NCBI GenBank assembly: GCA_025266875.1
Contig: JALLLT010000041.1
Span: forward strand, 248,001 to 312,000
DNA: 64,000 nucleotides
Direction: 5' to 3'
Origin: Fennellomyces sp. T-0311
Taxonomy: Eukaryota > Mucoromycota > Mucoromycetes > Mucorales > Lichtheimiaceae
Shown here: positions 37,524 through 49,424 of the stretch, one piece after another
How the letters are laid out: each line of letters starts with the position of its first letter
Position numbering within the stretch: the first letter of the stretch is position 1
Program-made: the position numbers and the translations under genes
Notes under the pieces: model-generated
What the model was told of the DNA's origin: nothing
Databases searched by the model: none
Seen by the model: the letters and a program-made list of their open reading frames with translations, nothing else

Positions 37524-38488
37524 ATGGTTCGTCCGATCATTTGCTCCATTCAACTTCTGCTAACATGATTCGAGTAGCCTCAAAACGAGCATATTGAAGA
37601 GCACATTAAGCGCCATGGTCGGCGGTTCGATCACGAGGAGCGCATGTAAGATCTGTTTATTTTATTTTTTTTTTCGAAGCCATGGATCGAAACACTCAAA
37701 CTCGAAAATCGTCAGGCGAAAACGACAAGCTCGTCAGGCACACAAAGATTCACAGTTTGCACAAAAAGTTCATGGTCTAAAGGCCAAACTGTACAACAAG
37801 AAACGTCATGCCGAAAAGATCCAAATGAAAAAGACAATCAAGCAACATGAGGAAAAGAATGCCAAACAGAAATCGGCCGATGCTGTACCGGAAGGTGCTG
37901 TACCCGCTTATCTTTTGGATCGTGAAGGTGAAGATCGGGCCAAGATCTTGAGCAACATGGTCAAGCAAAAGCGAAAAGAGAAGGCCGGCAAATGGTCCGT
38001 ACCGCTGCCTGCAGTGCGTGGTATGGCTGAAGACGAAATGTTCAAGGTCGTCAAGACGGGTAAATCCAAGAGCAAGTCATGGAAACGTATGATCACCAAG
38101 GCAACTTTTGTGGGAGACGGTTTCACTCGCAAACCACCGAAATACGAACGTTTCGTCCGACCTATGGCCATGCGTTACAAGAAGGCTCATGTCACACATC
38201 CAGAACTCAAGGCAACCTTCCAGCTGCCGATCATTGGTGTCAAGAAAAACCCACAGTCTCCATTGTATACCCAGCTGGGTGTGATCACCAAGGGTACCGT
38301 GCTCGAAGTCAATGTCTCGGAGCTGGGTCTCGTAACCACTGGCGGTAAGGTTGTCTGGGGTAAATATGCCCAAGTCACCAACAATCCAGGTAAGAACAGG
38401 ATTTCAGTGTGGGCAAAAACAGTAGCTAATGGTGTTTGTTTGGTTCACAGAAAACGACGGCTGCATCAACGCCGTTCTCCTCGTCTAA
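37524..38488 (+). CDS. NSA2: Ribosome biogenesis protein NSA2
   Basis: Four exons (37524..37526, 37578..37645, 37716..38389, 38451..38488) give 260 residues, like the 261 of yeast. Exon 1 is just the ATG; the 51-base intron has a ctaac branch site and ends gagtag. The protein then reads [20 protein letters not shown], followed by the basic region, the conserved [13 protein letters not shown] and [16 protein letters not shown] segments and the C-terminus [15 protein letters not shown]2 is an eS8-like factor of pre-60S particles needed for 27SB pre-rRNA processing in the nucleolus. The sequence match leaves little doubt. Its 3' end is 56 bases from that of the convergent kinase gene. Confidence 0.92.
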
Positions 38489-38544
38489 ACATCAACATAA
38501 AAAAACTCTTTCGTTTCATGTGTATTTCCATAATTAAATCTGTT

Positions 38545-40171
38545 TTATTTTTTGCATCCACCTAATCTGCAGGCATACCAGTTCTTGATACGGCGCAGTA
38601 GTCTGGGTTTCCGGTGTTGCTGTTCTGGGTTCACTTTCTGTTCCTCCTGCTGCGGCAATGTTGGCGTGTTGAACACAAGCTGCAGGCCGCCTTCGCCCGG
38701 TGATGGCATCACAAACGAGCATTCCAATCCGTTTCGTTCAGAAAGAGATTCGACTTCTTCCCACACCGTAGACGCGCTGTCATTATCGAACGAAAGCTGC
38801 GAGACATATGCTAAACGCTCCAGATGAAGACAATAAAGTGATACAAGTGGATGATTCTGCTGGTTCTTACTCTCTTCAATCAATCCTGTCAGCATTTTAG
38901 CCACTCGACGGAATGACCCAATTCGAAACGCACGGGCCATCATTTGGACAATAAAAGGATCGAGCGGGGGCTTCAGTGGCTTACGGTTGGGAATATCCGT
39001 AGATGGTGGTAGAGTGCGAAACCAAGGATGATGCGCCACTTCCGTCAGCGTGATCCGTTGATGTGGATCAGTAGCAAGCATCGACTTGAGTAATTGACGG
39101 CATTCGGGACTCAAGCGGCCTGGGTAGCTGATCCGGCCTTGTTGGATCCGCCGACTCACTTGTTCTGGCGAGTTGCCTTCGAATGGCATTTCACCCGTCA
39201 CCATGATATAAAGCAGGATACCAAAGCTCCATATGTCCACAGAGGGTCCTTCAAATGTTTCACGTGCCGGATCCAGTAGTTCGGGTGCGGTATAGTGAAT
39301 AGATCGGCAAATATACCTGCGCTTGTGAAGTGGTTGAGATGTGTACACTGAAGCATTGCTAAAGTCAATGATTTTGATTTGGTCATCTTGCAACAGGATA
39401 TTATCGATACGCAGGTCTAGATGGACAACAGCATGACCGTGAAGGTAGTCAAGCGCTCGCCATATTTGATGCGCATAGTGCCGTGCACGTGTTTCAGACA
39501 GATATTGATGTTGAATGACATGATGAAGTAAGGCTATTCCAGGGATATGTTCCATCACGAGACAGTAGTGATCACTCGCTGTGATAAAATCACGGACTTG
39601 GACAATGTTTGGGTGTCGCAGCAGCAATAAGATCTGGGCCTCGCGAACCGCGTGTTCGTCTCTCAGTTGTTGGAGTGCACCCGTTTCACAACTTGCGTAA
39701 TCTTTGTCTTCAGCCTCGTTAGGGATATTTGTTACCGCGTATTTGTTGGCGCGAGGTGTAATCTTTGCAATAACCTAACCCAACTGTTTAACAACGAGCG
39801 GGAATTTTCAAATTGCTTTTTACACGAACCTTCCTACGAGTAATGTGGTCTTCGGCAACTTTGATCTGTGCCGTACTGCCTTGATGCAACAAGTCACCGA
39901 ACGTATAATCACCAGCTCCTTGGATAATGGGAGCGCCGGCTATACCAAGTGGTCTACCCATACCCTTCTTTATCCGTCTCACCAAGTCAAGCTCTTTGAT
40001 TCCTGCGGATGCAGAGGATCGAAATGATATGGTAGACGAGGACGAGGACGTTGATAGGCTGCTGGTCGAGGTCATGCTCCCGTCCAGTGTGGCGAGGTCA
40101 AACGCATCAAACGTCCGAGTGCACAAATTGCACTGACAAGCATATGGCTCTTGCTTTTGGGGTAATATCAT
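38545..40171 (-). CDS. CAMK-like protein kinase with altered catalytic motifs
   Basis: Exons 39830..40171 and 38545..39762 give about 519 residues. A short Cys-containing, Ser-rich N-terminus ([10 protein letters not shown]) precedes a kinase domain: glycine-loop region [14 protein letters not shown], helix-[18 protein letters not shown], catalytic loop HLDLRIDN (usual HRDLKPEN), DFS in place of [31 protein letters not shown] and a final Arg-containing HPWF segment. The beta-3 Lys falls at the exon junction and may be absent. The fold is a CAMK-like kinase, but the altered motifs suggest weak or no catalysis. The donor could be 39829 or 39823; both keep frame. The gene converges with NSA2. 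Confidence 0.75.
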
Positions 40172-42454
40172 AATTTTAGAAAAAGGAAAAACATCACTTC
40201 TAAATCAAAAAATCTAACGATGCGAATATTATAGAGATCGAACATTCCCATGTCTTCGAAGGGTTCAGGTCGAGAGAATTATCGGCGAAACAAACAAACA
40301 AAATGGCAGGGGTAACTGATTTTGGAAAGAGGTACCACTTGACATATCCCCATGTTAAAGGGCAAACTTAGCTTTTGCAATCATGTTTAATAAGTGATTA
40401 ACCATTATCCTGTTTTCGCGTTATTGAAACTTAGTATGGATAAGGATTTAGGCGATCATAGCACAGAAACAGTTTATCGGGTGTCAGCCCGCAGCGCTGG
40501 CAGAAGTTCTGAAACTTATAACGGATCCGAAGCAAGATCACTCATTCATATAATTCTTGGAAAGCATAGATTTTCTTTAAACGTTCCAATGGGGTCAAAA
40601 ACATCTACATACATCATTACACATCGTCTCCATCGATCCATGCCATCGAAGAGTAACTTTACTCGATGATATTGCTGTGAACAAGTTGAACAGAATGAAA
40701 GATTCATGCTTCGATAGCCATGTTTGCGTGAAACTAACAGTCACTGTTAATGACTTGAGGTAAGTGTAATTCTTTGTAAGCACCCCATGGGGTTGCTTAA
40801 AATGCTCAGTGGTAGCTGGCGCAACCGATGGCTTATGGCTCATCCTAATTATAGAAACTTACATGATCCAGTGCAAACATCCATCCAGTATCAGGTACTG
40901 TAAAATAATACCATTATGTAAGTAGCACAGCATAATCAGAAGCTATACTGGTGCATATAAACTTGCTACCCGCTTATTAGTTGGTAATTTATTGTCGATT
41001 ATGTTTGATTCGGAAGACCCAGAAACAATGGAGGACTTTTGCTTGTGCTACAAACCTGCTTAAGATACAGCGTGTCAAAATGCTACATGACTGGTAATTA
41101 AATAGTGCCAATGAATTTGTTCATAGACCGTCTAATTGTGATGTAAACACTGAGTCAGTTAGTAGGTGAGAATGCTGACATTGGTCAGAACGGACGATTT
41201 CGTTTCTACGTATAAAACTCGGGCTGTGGACAAGTAGACTTGCGTCTAGAGTGTATCTCACTTCCATCTTAATTCTTTTGCGGAAAATGTATTTTCATGT
41301 TACAGGATTCATCATCATGTCGCACACTTAAAACTGATGCTTTTCGGATCAAGTAAAAAGGTTTACTCAATTTAAAGTAGCCTTCCAAATTAAAGTATTT
41401 ACTGTAAATTCCCTTTTTACGTATCTAATAACTTTACTGTTCGCTATATCTGAGTCCTAGTGGTTAAGATCCGTAAAGCGATTGCCTAATGTAGCATCAC
41501 CTACTTCATCAATACAATATGCTTTCCTGCACACGCAGTTGCCTATAATATCAACGAAACTGATACACTCTACTATATATGTTTTACCGAGATGCACCTC
41601 TTGATCATCAAGTCCTATGCCTGCCATTTACCTAGAGATAAATCTGATCTTCTCAAGACTCGTGAGCTTCAGCATATGTACAAACTTGCCTCGGAGGAAT
41701 AGAATATTTCTATCCTTATGTAACAGGTTTTAAACGAAGTGAGCAATGTGTGGATGATACATACACCTGTTCAACGCGTCATCGGAGACACATGGCATTT
41801 TGATCTTTTTACGACAAACGTAAATATTGCACTTGGAATGTATTACAAAGAGAACTGCATTAGCTTAAAGTTTAACGTATTTGTGTATGGCCTGATCCGT
41901 GCATGTACTTGTTTACTCAAACTTATACGTACGGCCACCCTCCTCTGGATCCGAACGCCATGATCCGAGAATTTATATTCTCGGAACTGCCAAGTTTACT
42001 TTGTGGCACAACATGTACATCGGCCCCAGCCGTATAGTTGCTATAGGCCTGTAAAAGCGTATGATGATATATATATGCGGCAGAGACGAATAGGACAACC
42101 CCCCACTTTTAAGACAGGCGGGTTCTTTATAGAGACATGATGAGGCACCAAAGGCCTTTTTCTATCGTATGCATAAACTTTAAAGGATGTATAGGTTATA
42201 TAGATCCCATGAGGTTTATATGCTGTAAGCCTGTATAGGATATATAGGAGAATATAGGCTATATAGCTTAAAATAGTTGATAAAGCAACAATAGGTTGAA
42301 AGAGGTTGATACAGGTGTTTGAAGAACTATGTATCCAGTCCAGGCTGCTTTCAACCCAGATCGCTCATACGTATCGCTACTACTACCAGCAATAAATTGA
42401 ATTACACGCGAAATGAGGTAAGCTATTTACTTGTGTATGACTTGCATAGCAAAT
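40172..42454. other. Intergenic left of the transposon
   Basis: AT-rich, no gene. The open frame 40394..40669 shows no recognisable domain. A perfect 8-base inverted repeat lies at 41965..41984. From about 42185 to 42290 the sequence is a dense run of tatagg/tatatag units that may belong to the left terminal region of the Plavaka element. Confidence 0.45.
41965..41984. repeat. Perfect inverted repeat, 8-base stem and 4-base loop
   Basis: The arms ccgagaat and attctcgg enclose ttat. It sits in gene-free sequence about 250-500 bases left of the transposon's possible left edge. No function can be assigned. Confidence 0.55.
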
Positions 42455-44287
42455 CTAGAAGTAATGGCTAGGTTCGAATACCCCATCGTCTGCATCTCTA
42501 TCATCGCCCGGCAACACGCTCTGCAAGTAATCCTGAACTGCTTCCCAGTCGACCAGCGCACCATACTCCGAATCAGGATCCAATATATGCTTGTACACTT
42601 TGCCCCAATCAGAGTTTCTGCTGAATGTCTTCCCATTTCCTCTGGACCTCTCGTGTTCACAACCTTTTGCAAGCCGATAGAATAACTATTCATATTATAC
42701 CCACGTAGGTATCGGTTAGCATATCGTAATTGTAAAGTAACTAATCTTACCAAACAGTATGTCAGTGCAATGAGTGGCGGTGGGATTGGGCGTGGAACGG
42801 CATCGAGACGGCTTCGTCCCGAATGTGGGTTTCGAAAAACCACCCGAATGCAATCTGCTATGGGCTTTGACATAAACAGGGCACCATTCAAATCATAATC
42901 ACGCTTTGCGAAACTAATATTAAATTCGTCAGGAAAAGTAGTGGTATATAAATAATTAATGTCTTACATACCGTCTGTCCTCCAGCAGCAAGTGGTACAT
43001 ATATTTTCTAATATCCGTGGTCACTCCTTGCTCTGGTAGTTCGAAGCGAAACTCGAAGTTGTATGTGTCGATGAAGTTCTTTGTAGCAGTCTGACATCGT
43101 GTTTTTGTTGTACTCGCAGTTGTTGCAACCTACCGATTAGAAACATAGTATCAGCCAAACATAAACACAAACGTCATATATTTTATACCTGCTGCACCAC
43201 ATCCTGATGAGCTGTATATCGGTAGTTGGTGTCGTCCGGAGGGATATTGTGCAATTGCTTCAGTATTTTCACAGCGGTAGCCTGTGCATGTGTCTCTGGA
43301 AACGCATCGGACAGAAAGATCTCTTGGGCTACCGCTCGTTTAAAGCGCTGCTCCCCATTTTCCAGATCATGGTAAGTCAATGGCCATCTTTCGATACGAA
43401 ATGTTATTGTGAGCTACTGGAAATACATACTAAAGTATGAATCTTACGTAGGTGCAAAATGTGGATGGCTTCTGAGGTGCTCAGCAGGAAGTGGCTGTGT
43501 TGTGAGGCTATCGAGTATTGTTTCACGTCAGTAACTACTTGATAGAATCCCGCGAGTACTCTTTACCCACTTTGGTACGTTAGGCCTTTGTATATCGTAG
43601 GCTTGGTTCATAGCTGTTCCTTGTGGCTGCACATGGATCCGCACACCATAACCATGGTGTTGAACACTTGACTGTTCCATATTTTGTGTTGTATTTTGCT
43701 GTGAATATGAACTTTGAGGGTGCTCGTTAGAAGTAGCTGGTTGTGGAGTTGATCGCGGAACGAATTGAGGCGCAAGCTGCTGTATACGCTGTGCTGTAAG
43801 CGACGGAGGCTGCAATGATGCGTGTGTGAAGGACTGAAGTGTAGGCTGCGTGATTGGCTGCGATAAAGACGATGAAAAGGATAACGCGGTGGACTGCGTT
43901 GGAGACTCTGTGGTAAGCGCTTCATGTCCAAGAAGATCTGTTGGACTAGAAAAACTTCCCAGAAACTGCGCTTCGACCGTGTGGAGGCTGCTGTCATTCG
44001 TCGAACGTGGTGTGGAAACCAATGGCGCCGCAATGGTCGCAGGTGCTGACGTCCTGGCAGGAGGGTCTACCATTTCTAAGAAGAGATTTAGCACATTGTT
44101 CTTACGGATGTGTCAAATCAGGGATGGTGGTACCTTGGTCATTGCGCGGTTGGCTTTGATCCAGTACTATAGTTAATCATTAGATCCTGTGCGTGACATG
44201 GAACATACATTTGCCTCGTTGCGCCTGCGAGCGTGTTTGAACCCTCGAAGGAGGTTTGTACGGCGGCCTTGCTGGTCTTGGTGGCAT
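42455..44287 (-). CDS. Transposon accessory protein, DUF6532-like
   Basis: Eight exons (44209..44287, 44134..44166, 43567..44075, 43448..43494, 43189..43387, 42972..43129, 42751..42913, 42455..42649) join in frame to give 460 residues. The basic N-terminus (RPARPPYKPPSRVQTRSQAQ) looks like a nuclear localisation or DNA-binding tail and is followed by a Ser/Thr/Gln-rich linker. The helical C-terminal half contains FLSDAFPETHAQATAVKIL, ALFMSKPIADCIRVVFRN and PIPPPLIALTYCL. This resembles the fungal DUF6532 domain (variable helices, then P-I-P-L-P-xIAL-xTA), whose function is unknown. It ends in an acidic tail. Its start is 61 bases from that of the transposase, which points to a shared promoter. 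The family assignment is from memory and moderate. Confidence 0.55.
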
Positions 44288-44348
44288 AAGTGAGGAACAA
44301 GGGACAAATGTTATCTGCATAAGAAATTAAAAAAAACTCAGTCAATTT
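44288..44348. promoter_or_regulatory. Bidirectional promoter of the Plavaka element
   Basis: Only 61 bases separate the start codons of the accessory gene (minus, 44287) and the transposase (plus, 44349). Any core promoter for the two genes must lie here or inside their first exons. No TATA box is evident. Confidence 0.4.
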
Positions 44349-47300
44349 ATGCGTTTCATGTCAAAAAAGGCCCATTGCCCATTTGCCAAGTGCTGGCGAA
44401 GAGAATTTAATTCGGACGATGGCGTCCGCGCTCACCTGCTTCGGGAGCATCCAGGGGAAGCATTGCCACCAGAACCAGTTCAACTGATGCCACCATTACA
44501 TCCAATCCCACCATTGGTGCGTCCTGTTATCCAAGTCAACGAGATCGAGGTGCCATGTAAAGAACGATCAGCTTGCAGGATCCATTAACACGTGGTTATT
44601 TACAGGCTGATCAGGATATGAACGATCTCGACTCAGAGCTCGAGCCTATGGATATTGGGGTGGGGGAGAGCTTGAGGGTAGATAACACGACATCGTCGTT
44701 ACCCCATAGCACTACTACAGAAACTGAATTTGACAGTAATCAACCCTTGTGTGAAGGTATACTTTTAAATATTACGTAGTGAATAGTTGATTTGAACGTA
44801 AGCTACTTTAGTACAAGTTGGTGGTGATTTGGAAGCGTACGAAAGTCATTCAACGCGGAAATATGGGAGCTTGGATCCAGTGGAACAACAGCTAGCACAA
44901 TATTCGCTGAATCATAATTTGTCCAAATCACAATATACAGAGTGAGATATTTACTTGCAAAAGGTAACTATCCACTGCAAGCTTACAACTTCTTCAGTTT
45001 AGTCAAGCTAGTACAATTTGGGATGGATTACGCTCGATCAAGTTCCGAGCGGGTGTTGATATCAATCAAAACCGCGGAAGCACTGGACGATCGCCTCGCA
45101 GAAGATGCCGATGAGATAATCAGTGTCGTATGTTATCATATCGACAGCTTTTATGTACCTCTGACAAACTATCAATTATATATAGCCACTAGAAACTCAT
45201 ACAATTCGTGTCGCTGACGTTGAGGACCTTCCTCCTGAATGTGACCAAGACGATCTGGCTTCTGTCCTTGGAAGCATGGAGCTTTGCAAAAGAAATATCA
45301 AGAAGTTGTCCCAGTTGCTATTTGCGGACCCTCGACTGTCTGAACAAATGATTTTGAGGCCGGTCATACAGATGCGAGGCGATCAGCGTGTTTTTACCGA
45401 TATTCACACGGGTACATGGTGGGAGAACTTGCAGGTATGCTTTATATATTACACTTTGATTCTGCTTAACCACGAGCTAAAAAAAAAGCTATAAAACAAT
45501 ATTAAATAGAGCAAAATATCACCGAATCAGATAGTTCTCGCGTTGATGCTGTCTTCTGATCAAACGGACGTTTCCCAGAATGGACGATTGAAATTATGGC
45601 CCATGTACTTGAAGTTGGGTATGTATAATACAGTGATTATCATTCCATTATATAGAGCGCATTATCTGATAGCCTCGTTAGCAAATGTACCACAGCACCT
45701 ACGCGACAAACCAGAATTGCATGCGAGTCGAGTCGTGGCATATTTACCAATCATCAGTAATCCAATTGATGGGAAGGCAAGACCCTGGTGGTCCGCAGCT
45801 AAAACCGCTATTATTCATCATTGTGTACGAAAAATACTTGAACCACTAAACTCGGATCGGCTGGATGATGGGTACTATGCTACATTATGGGGAACCAAGA
45901 TAGCAGCTGTACTGATATGCCTTTGACAATACCGACGTAGATCGCTCTTGATTAGAGGGCCATATAACTATATCTACAAATGTGTACCAGCATTAGCATC
46001 TTATAGCGCTGATTTACCCGAGCAGTAAGTGTGCCAGTAAAAATGAATACAAGTATTCTCAAAGGTATTTGAATCAGACGATTGCTATCGTGCATTAAAA
46101 GTGGAACCAGTGCATTGTCATGCCCGAGGTGCTATGTACCTACAAGCCGATTCAACGAACTAATACCACTTGAGGAAGTCAAAATACGCGCAAACTATGA
46201 TATGAAGGATTTGTACATGCAGGCAATCGCGTTCAACAAAGCTACCGCTGCAAAGGAATTCTGCAAAAATAACTCAATTTTTGCTGTTCAAGTAATTTCA
46301 CAATAACTACGTATAGGTATCGAAATTAGAATTTCTATACTAACTGCCTGTATGTGTGTATAGAATGCCTTTTGGAGTGTGGAATACTTCGATATTTACA
46401 AGTCACTACTGGTAGACGACTTGCATCAGCTTGGTGGCACGTATAAGTATCTTCTTCAGTGTACAGAAAAAATTATTCAAGAGAAAGGCAGTGTAAAACT
46501 TGTGAATAATAGGTGAGTAGAACTTTTCACGTATGCCAATAACTCGTGTTAATGTAAATGACGTAGAGCCGCAGCGATTCCTGCATTTACTGGTCTTAGA
46601 AAGTTTAAGTCAGCCTATTTGCCAAGTGGACTAAAGAACCCGACGTATTCTGAGCTTCGTGCTCATATGAAGGTATATACCATTGTTTTTAAAAACATTT
46701 CTTTGATGGCTTAGATAGTACTAAATTTTATAGATACTGCTACCCTGTATTCACGATCTAGTCCCCCTACAAGCTGCTCTATGTCTTAGACATTTCATTG
46801 ACTTTTACTTCCTTGCGACTGCAAAAGAACATGACTACAGATCTCTGAAACAAATGGAGCTCGCGCTTAAAATGTACAACAAGTATAGCCCGATTTTCGA
46901 GCAGTACTCTCCGGTAATATAAGTGCATATGTAGCCTCGTTTTTTATGGTACTCTTTCGCTCATACGATTTTGGCGGTTAGAGTAACATGAAATTTCCCA
47001 AGAATCACTGTTTGAGCAAATACATTCACGACATCGAAAGCCACGGAATTGTCAGTGCGTACACAACCAACCATTCTGAGCTGCAACATAAACGTGACGC
47101 AAAAAAACCAGCTCTACGTACAAACTTTCATAAATCCGAATTTGCTACTCAGGTAAAGCAAAATATAGACATCTGTTTGCTGATAGTAAGTCATGAAGTA
47201 GGTGTCCAAGTTTATAGTTAGGAGGGATCTTCTATATGATCAGTATCCAACGCCAATACGAGGACTACCAGTAGACGATTCACATCAGCTCGCAAAACAA

Positions 47301-48171
47301 CATGCTTTTGAACTGTCGTCGCCACGCCATAATGGCTCCCCCGTTGCACTTGACAAATTTGAACGCATGAATGGCCCCGTTTTCTCGCATTTTTATGAGC
47401 TGGTTCGACACTTCCTGTACAAGAAGACTGTCGATGGAAACACAATAAATCCCACCGGATCCAGCATGCCCGAACCAGATGCTAAGTCGGTCAGGAAAAC
47501 AAAAATACGGCATACCATACATCATATATTTTTACTAATAACGTATTTGTTAACTTTAGGGATATTTTTACGAAGAATTAGCTTTGGTTGAGTATGAGGA
47601 CGGTAAAGAGATTTGTCGCGAGATTATTCGCCCGGTAGCAACGTTTCGTGGCGAAGAACAGAGGTATTATGTAAAGCTCAAGAACGGTTACTATGCACAA
47701 GTCCTTTCACTGCTCAAGATAACATACAAGAGTCACGAGCACCATCTGTTCTACGGCCAGAAGTTCAATCCAGCGGCTGAAGAGCATGCAAGTGGCCTCG
47801 AAGTGACTTACGCAACAGAGACGGAAGACTACCAGGGACGCTTTATCTCTCCAATTTCAGAGATAACTGGATCTGCTCACCTCGTCCCTGACTTTACTTG
47901 TCCAACGTATTCTGCAATAAGCATACTACCGTATGACAGTTATTTGGTCAACTATGACGTGTCGCAGCATCATTGGTGGGAAGGCAGAGACAATGGAGTC
48001 TTGATGACGATGGAAGACAGCGATCTGGTGAAGTGGGGCAGTAACTCTGATGACGAAGTAGCCACTGTAGCATCATCGATTGAAATGGTTGAGGAGGAAG
48101 GTGCAGCCCGTGTCGCCACCGAAAGTTTGGAGGGAGATGGGGATGAGCAAGTACCATGGTACTTTGAATAG
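44349..48171 (+). CDS. Plavaka-type transposase
   Basis: Fifteen exons (44349..44549, 44606..44756, 44818..44941, 44998..45127, 45186..45434, 45510..45618, 45673..45871, 45941..46024, 46078..46291, 46364..46512, 46567..46672, 46734..46913, 46982..47152, 47202..47489, 47560..48171) keep one open frame of 988 residues. An N-terminal C2H2-type finger (CPFAKC...HLLREH) is typical. Diagnostic stretches in order: TDIHTGTWWENLQ, MLSSDQTDVSQNGRLKLWP, VPQHLRDKPE, ALASYSADLPEQ, SCPRCYVP, FDIYKSLLVDDLHQLGGTYK, IPAFTGLRKFKSAYLP, FPKNHCLSKYIHDIESHG, RTNFHKSEF. The acidic C-terminal extension ends DGDEQVPWYFE. This is the fungal Plavaka cut-and-paste transposase family. No frameshift or stop was found, so it could be active. 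Confidence 0.85.
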
Positions 48172-49424
48172 AGTAACAAGGTAGCGAAGCCTAATATGCG
48201 AGATACATACGTACGTAGCTCACACAATGAAGTGCTAGCCTTGATTATAAAGTACGAAAATGGATACTGCCATGCACAGCAACCCTTAAGTTATAGTAAC
48301 ATTTACTGTTTCCATGACAGCATTTGTTTCAAAGAAAAAGGATCAATAGGCTGAATGAAGGTGCTTCGCAACTGTATGTACCCCTCATATTAGTAAAGGA
48401 GACCTTTATAGGACCAAAAATGACCATTGAGGTACATAAGTATTCCTTAAAATATGATATAGCTTTTGCGTATCTATATAGGCTTTCGGTTTACACACAT
48501 AAACTATATATGCACTCAATGGACTAGTAAGTACTAAATAGTATTCACCTAAGCATTACACTCTTTGCATTTACTGTATACTTTCTTGATGTTCAATTAT
48601 ATGCTTATATGGGCGTACAAAAGGCAAATTAGCCCTGAGAAGGATTCTAAGTACGCCTACGGCAAATTTCTCTGCTTATATATCTCAAATATGTGTTATA
48701 GATTACCAATAATCCTTATAGCAGCCAGTAGGATTTCATCTTTCGCCGATGTACCGGAAAGTGCAAAGCACCTGATTTGTCATATCCACAAAATCTTCTT
48801 TTAGTAAAAGACGACAGGAATACCTGGAAGCAACGCTTTTTTCTTACATCTAGACAATACCCAATTTCTCGGCGCAAATGTTCCGGTTAAAGCAAGGCAC
48901 ATTCTTGCACTCAAAAAAAATAGGGCAAAATGCTACGGAAGCGCCTGAGTTGTTTCGGAATACTGCATAATATAATAGTTTCTTGCATGTGTTTGGATCA
49001 TATGAATATGACTGATTACGGTTATATTCCATTAGCGTGGAACGGGTCCGTGCAAGTGTCGTACAAGAACGTTTACCCCACGGAAATGGGAGGTTGTTGT
49101 CTCATGGACCGATCGAGCAAGAAAAAAAGTAGCATTGTCTCAAAAGAAGAAAAAACAGTTACTTAGAGCGAGAAAAAAAAAAGTAAGGGTCTTGATCGAC
49201 ATTACTGCTTTCCATTTGTTTCCATGTTCCTGCGCGACGCGTGTAAATCGGATTTGAGTCGGGTAACTGTGAACGGGGCTTTGCATACAGACAGTTTGTT
49301 TATACTTGTCTCCTTTTCGTCCTGAAACGTATCATAAAAACTGAAACAACAAGGCACATATAAACCCTTTTTATTCCAAGGTGATAGACTCCTTTTTTCC
49401 CTTCTTTTTTTTCATTCTTGAAAG
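48172..49424. other. Intergenic between transposon and third transporter
   Basis: AT-rich. Short frames at 48324..48527, 48565..48804 and 48930..49166 have no recognisable domain. It holds the right end of the transposon (possible terminus at 48474..48485) and the promoter of the transporter at 49425. The ATTGCGCAAT palindrome found before the other two transporters is absent. Confidence 0.5.

Larger units (their letters stand above)
42227..48485. mobile_element. Plavaka-type DNA transposon with two divergent genes
   Basis: The core (42455..48171) holds a transposase gene on the plus strand and an accessory gene on the minus strand; their start codons are 61 bases apart. Both read through all exons without stops, so the element may be young. 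Candidate termini are aagcctgtatag at 42227..42238 and its inverted, 11/12-identical partner ctatataggctt at 48474..48485. These are weak and AT-rich, and I could not confirm target-site duplications, so outer limits are provisional. Confidence 0.65.

Noticed and set aside
42440..42500. Possible tRNA B box (ggttcgaatac)
   Set aside because: The flanking bases do not form a T arm or acceptor stem, and the stretch lies inside the last exon of the transposon accessory gene.
44935..44950. Apparent frameshift in the transposase after SKSQYT
   Set aside because: A 56-base intron (44942..44997) restores the frame, so no mutation is needed.
45900..45940. In-frame stop in the transposase near 45923
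   Set aside because: It lies inside an in-frame 69-base intron (45872..45940) that joins two conserved Plavaka segments.
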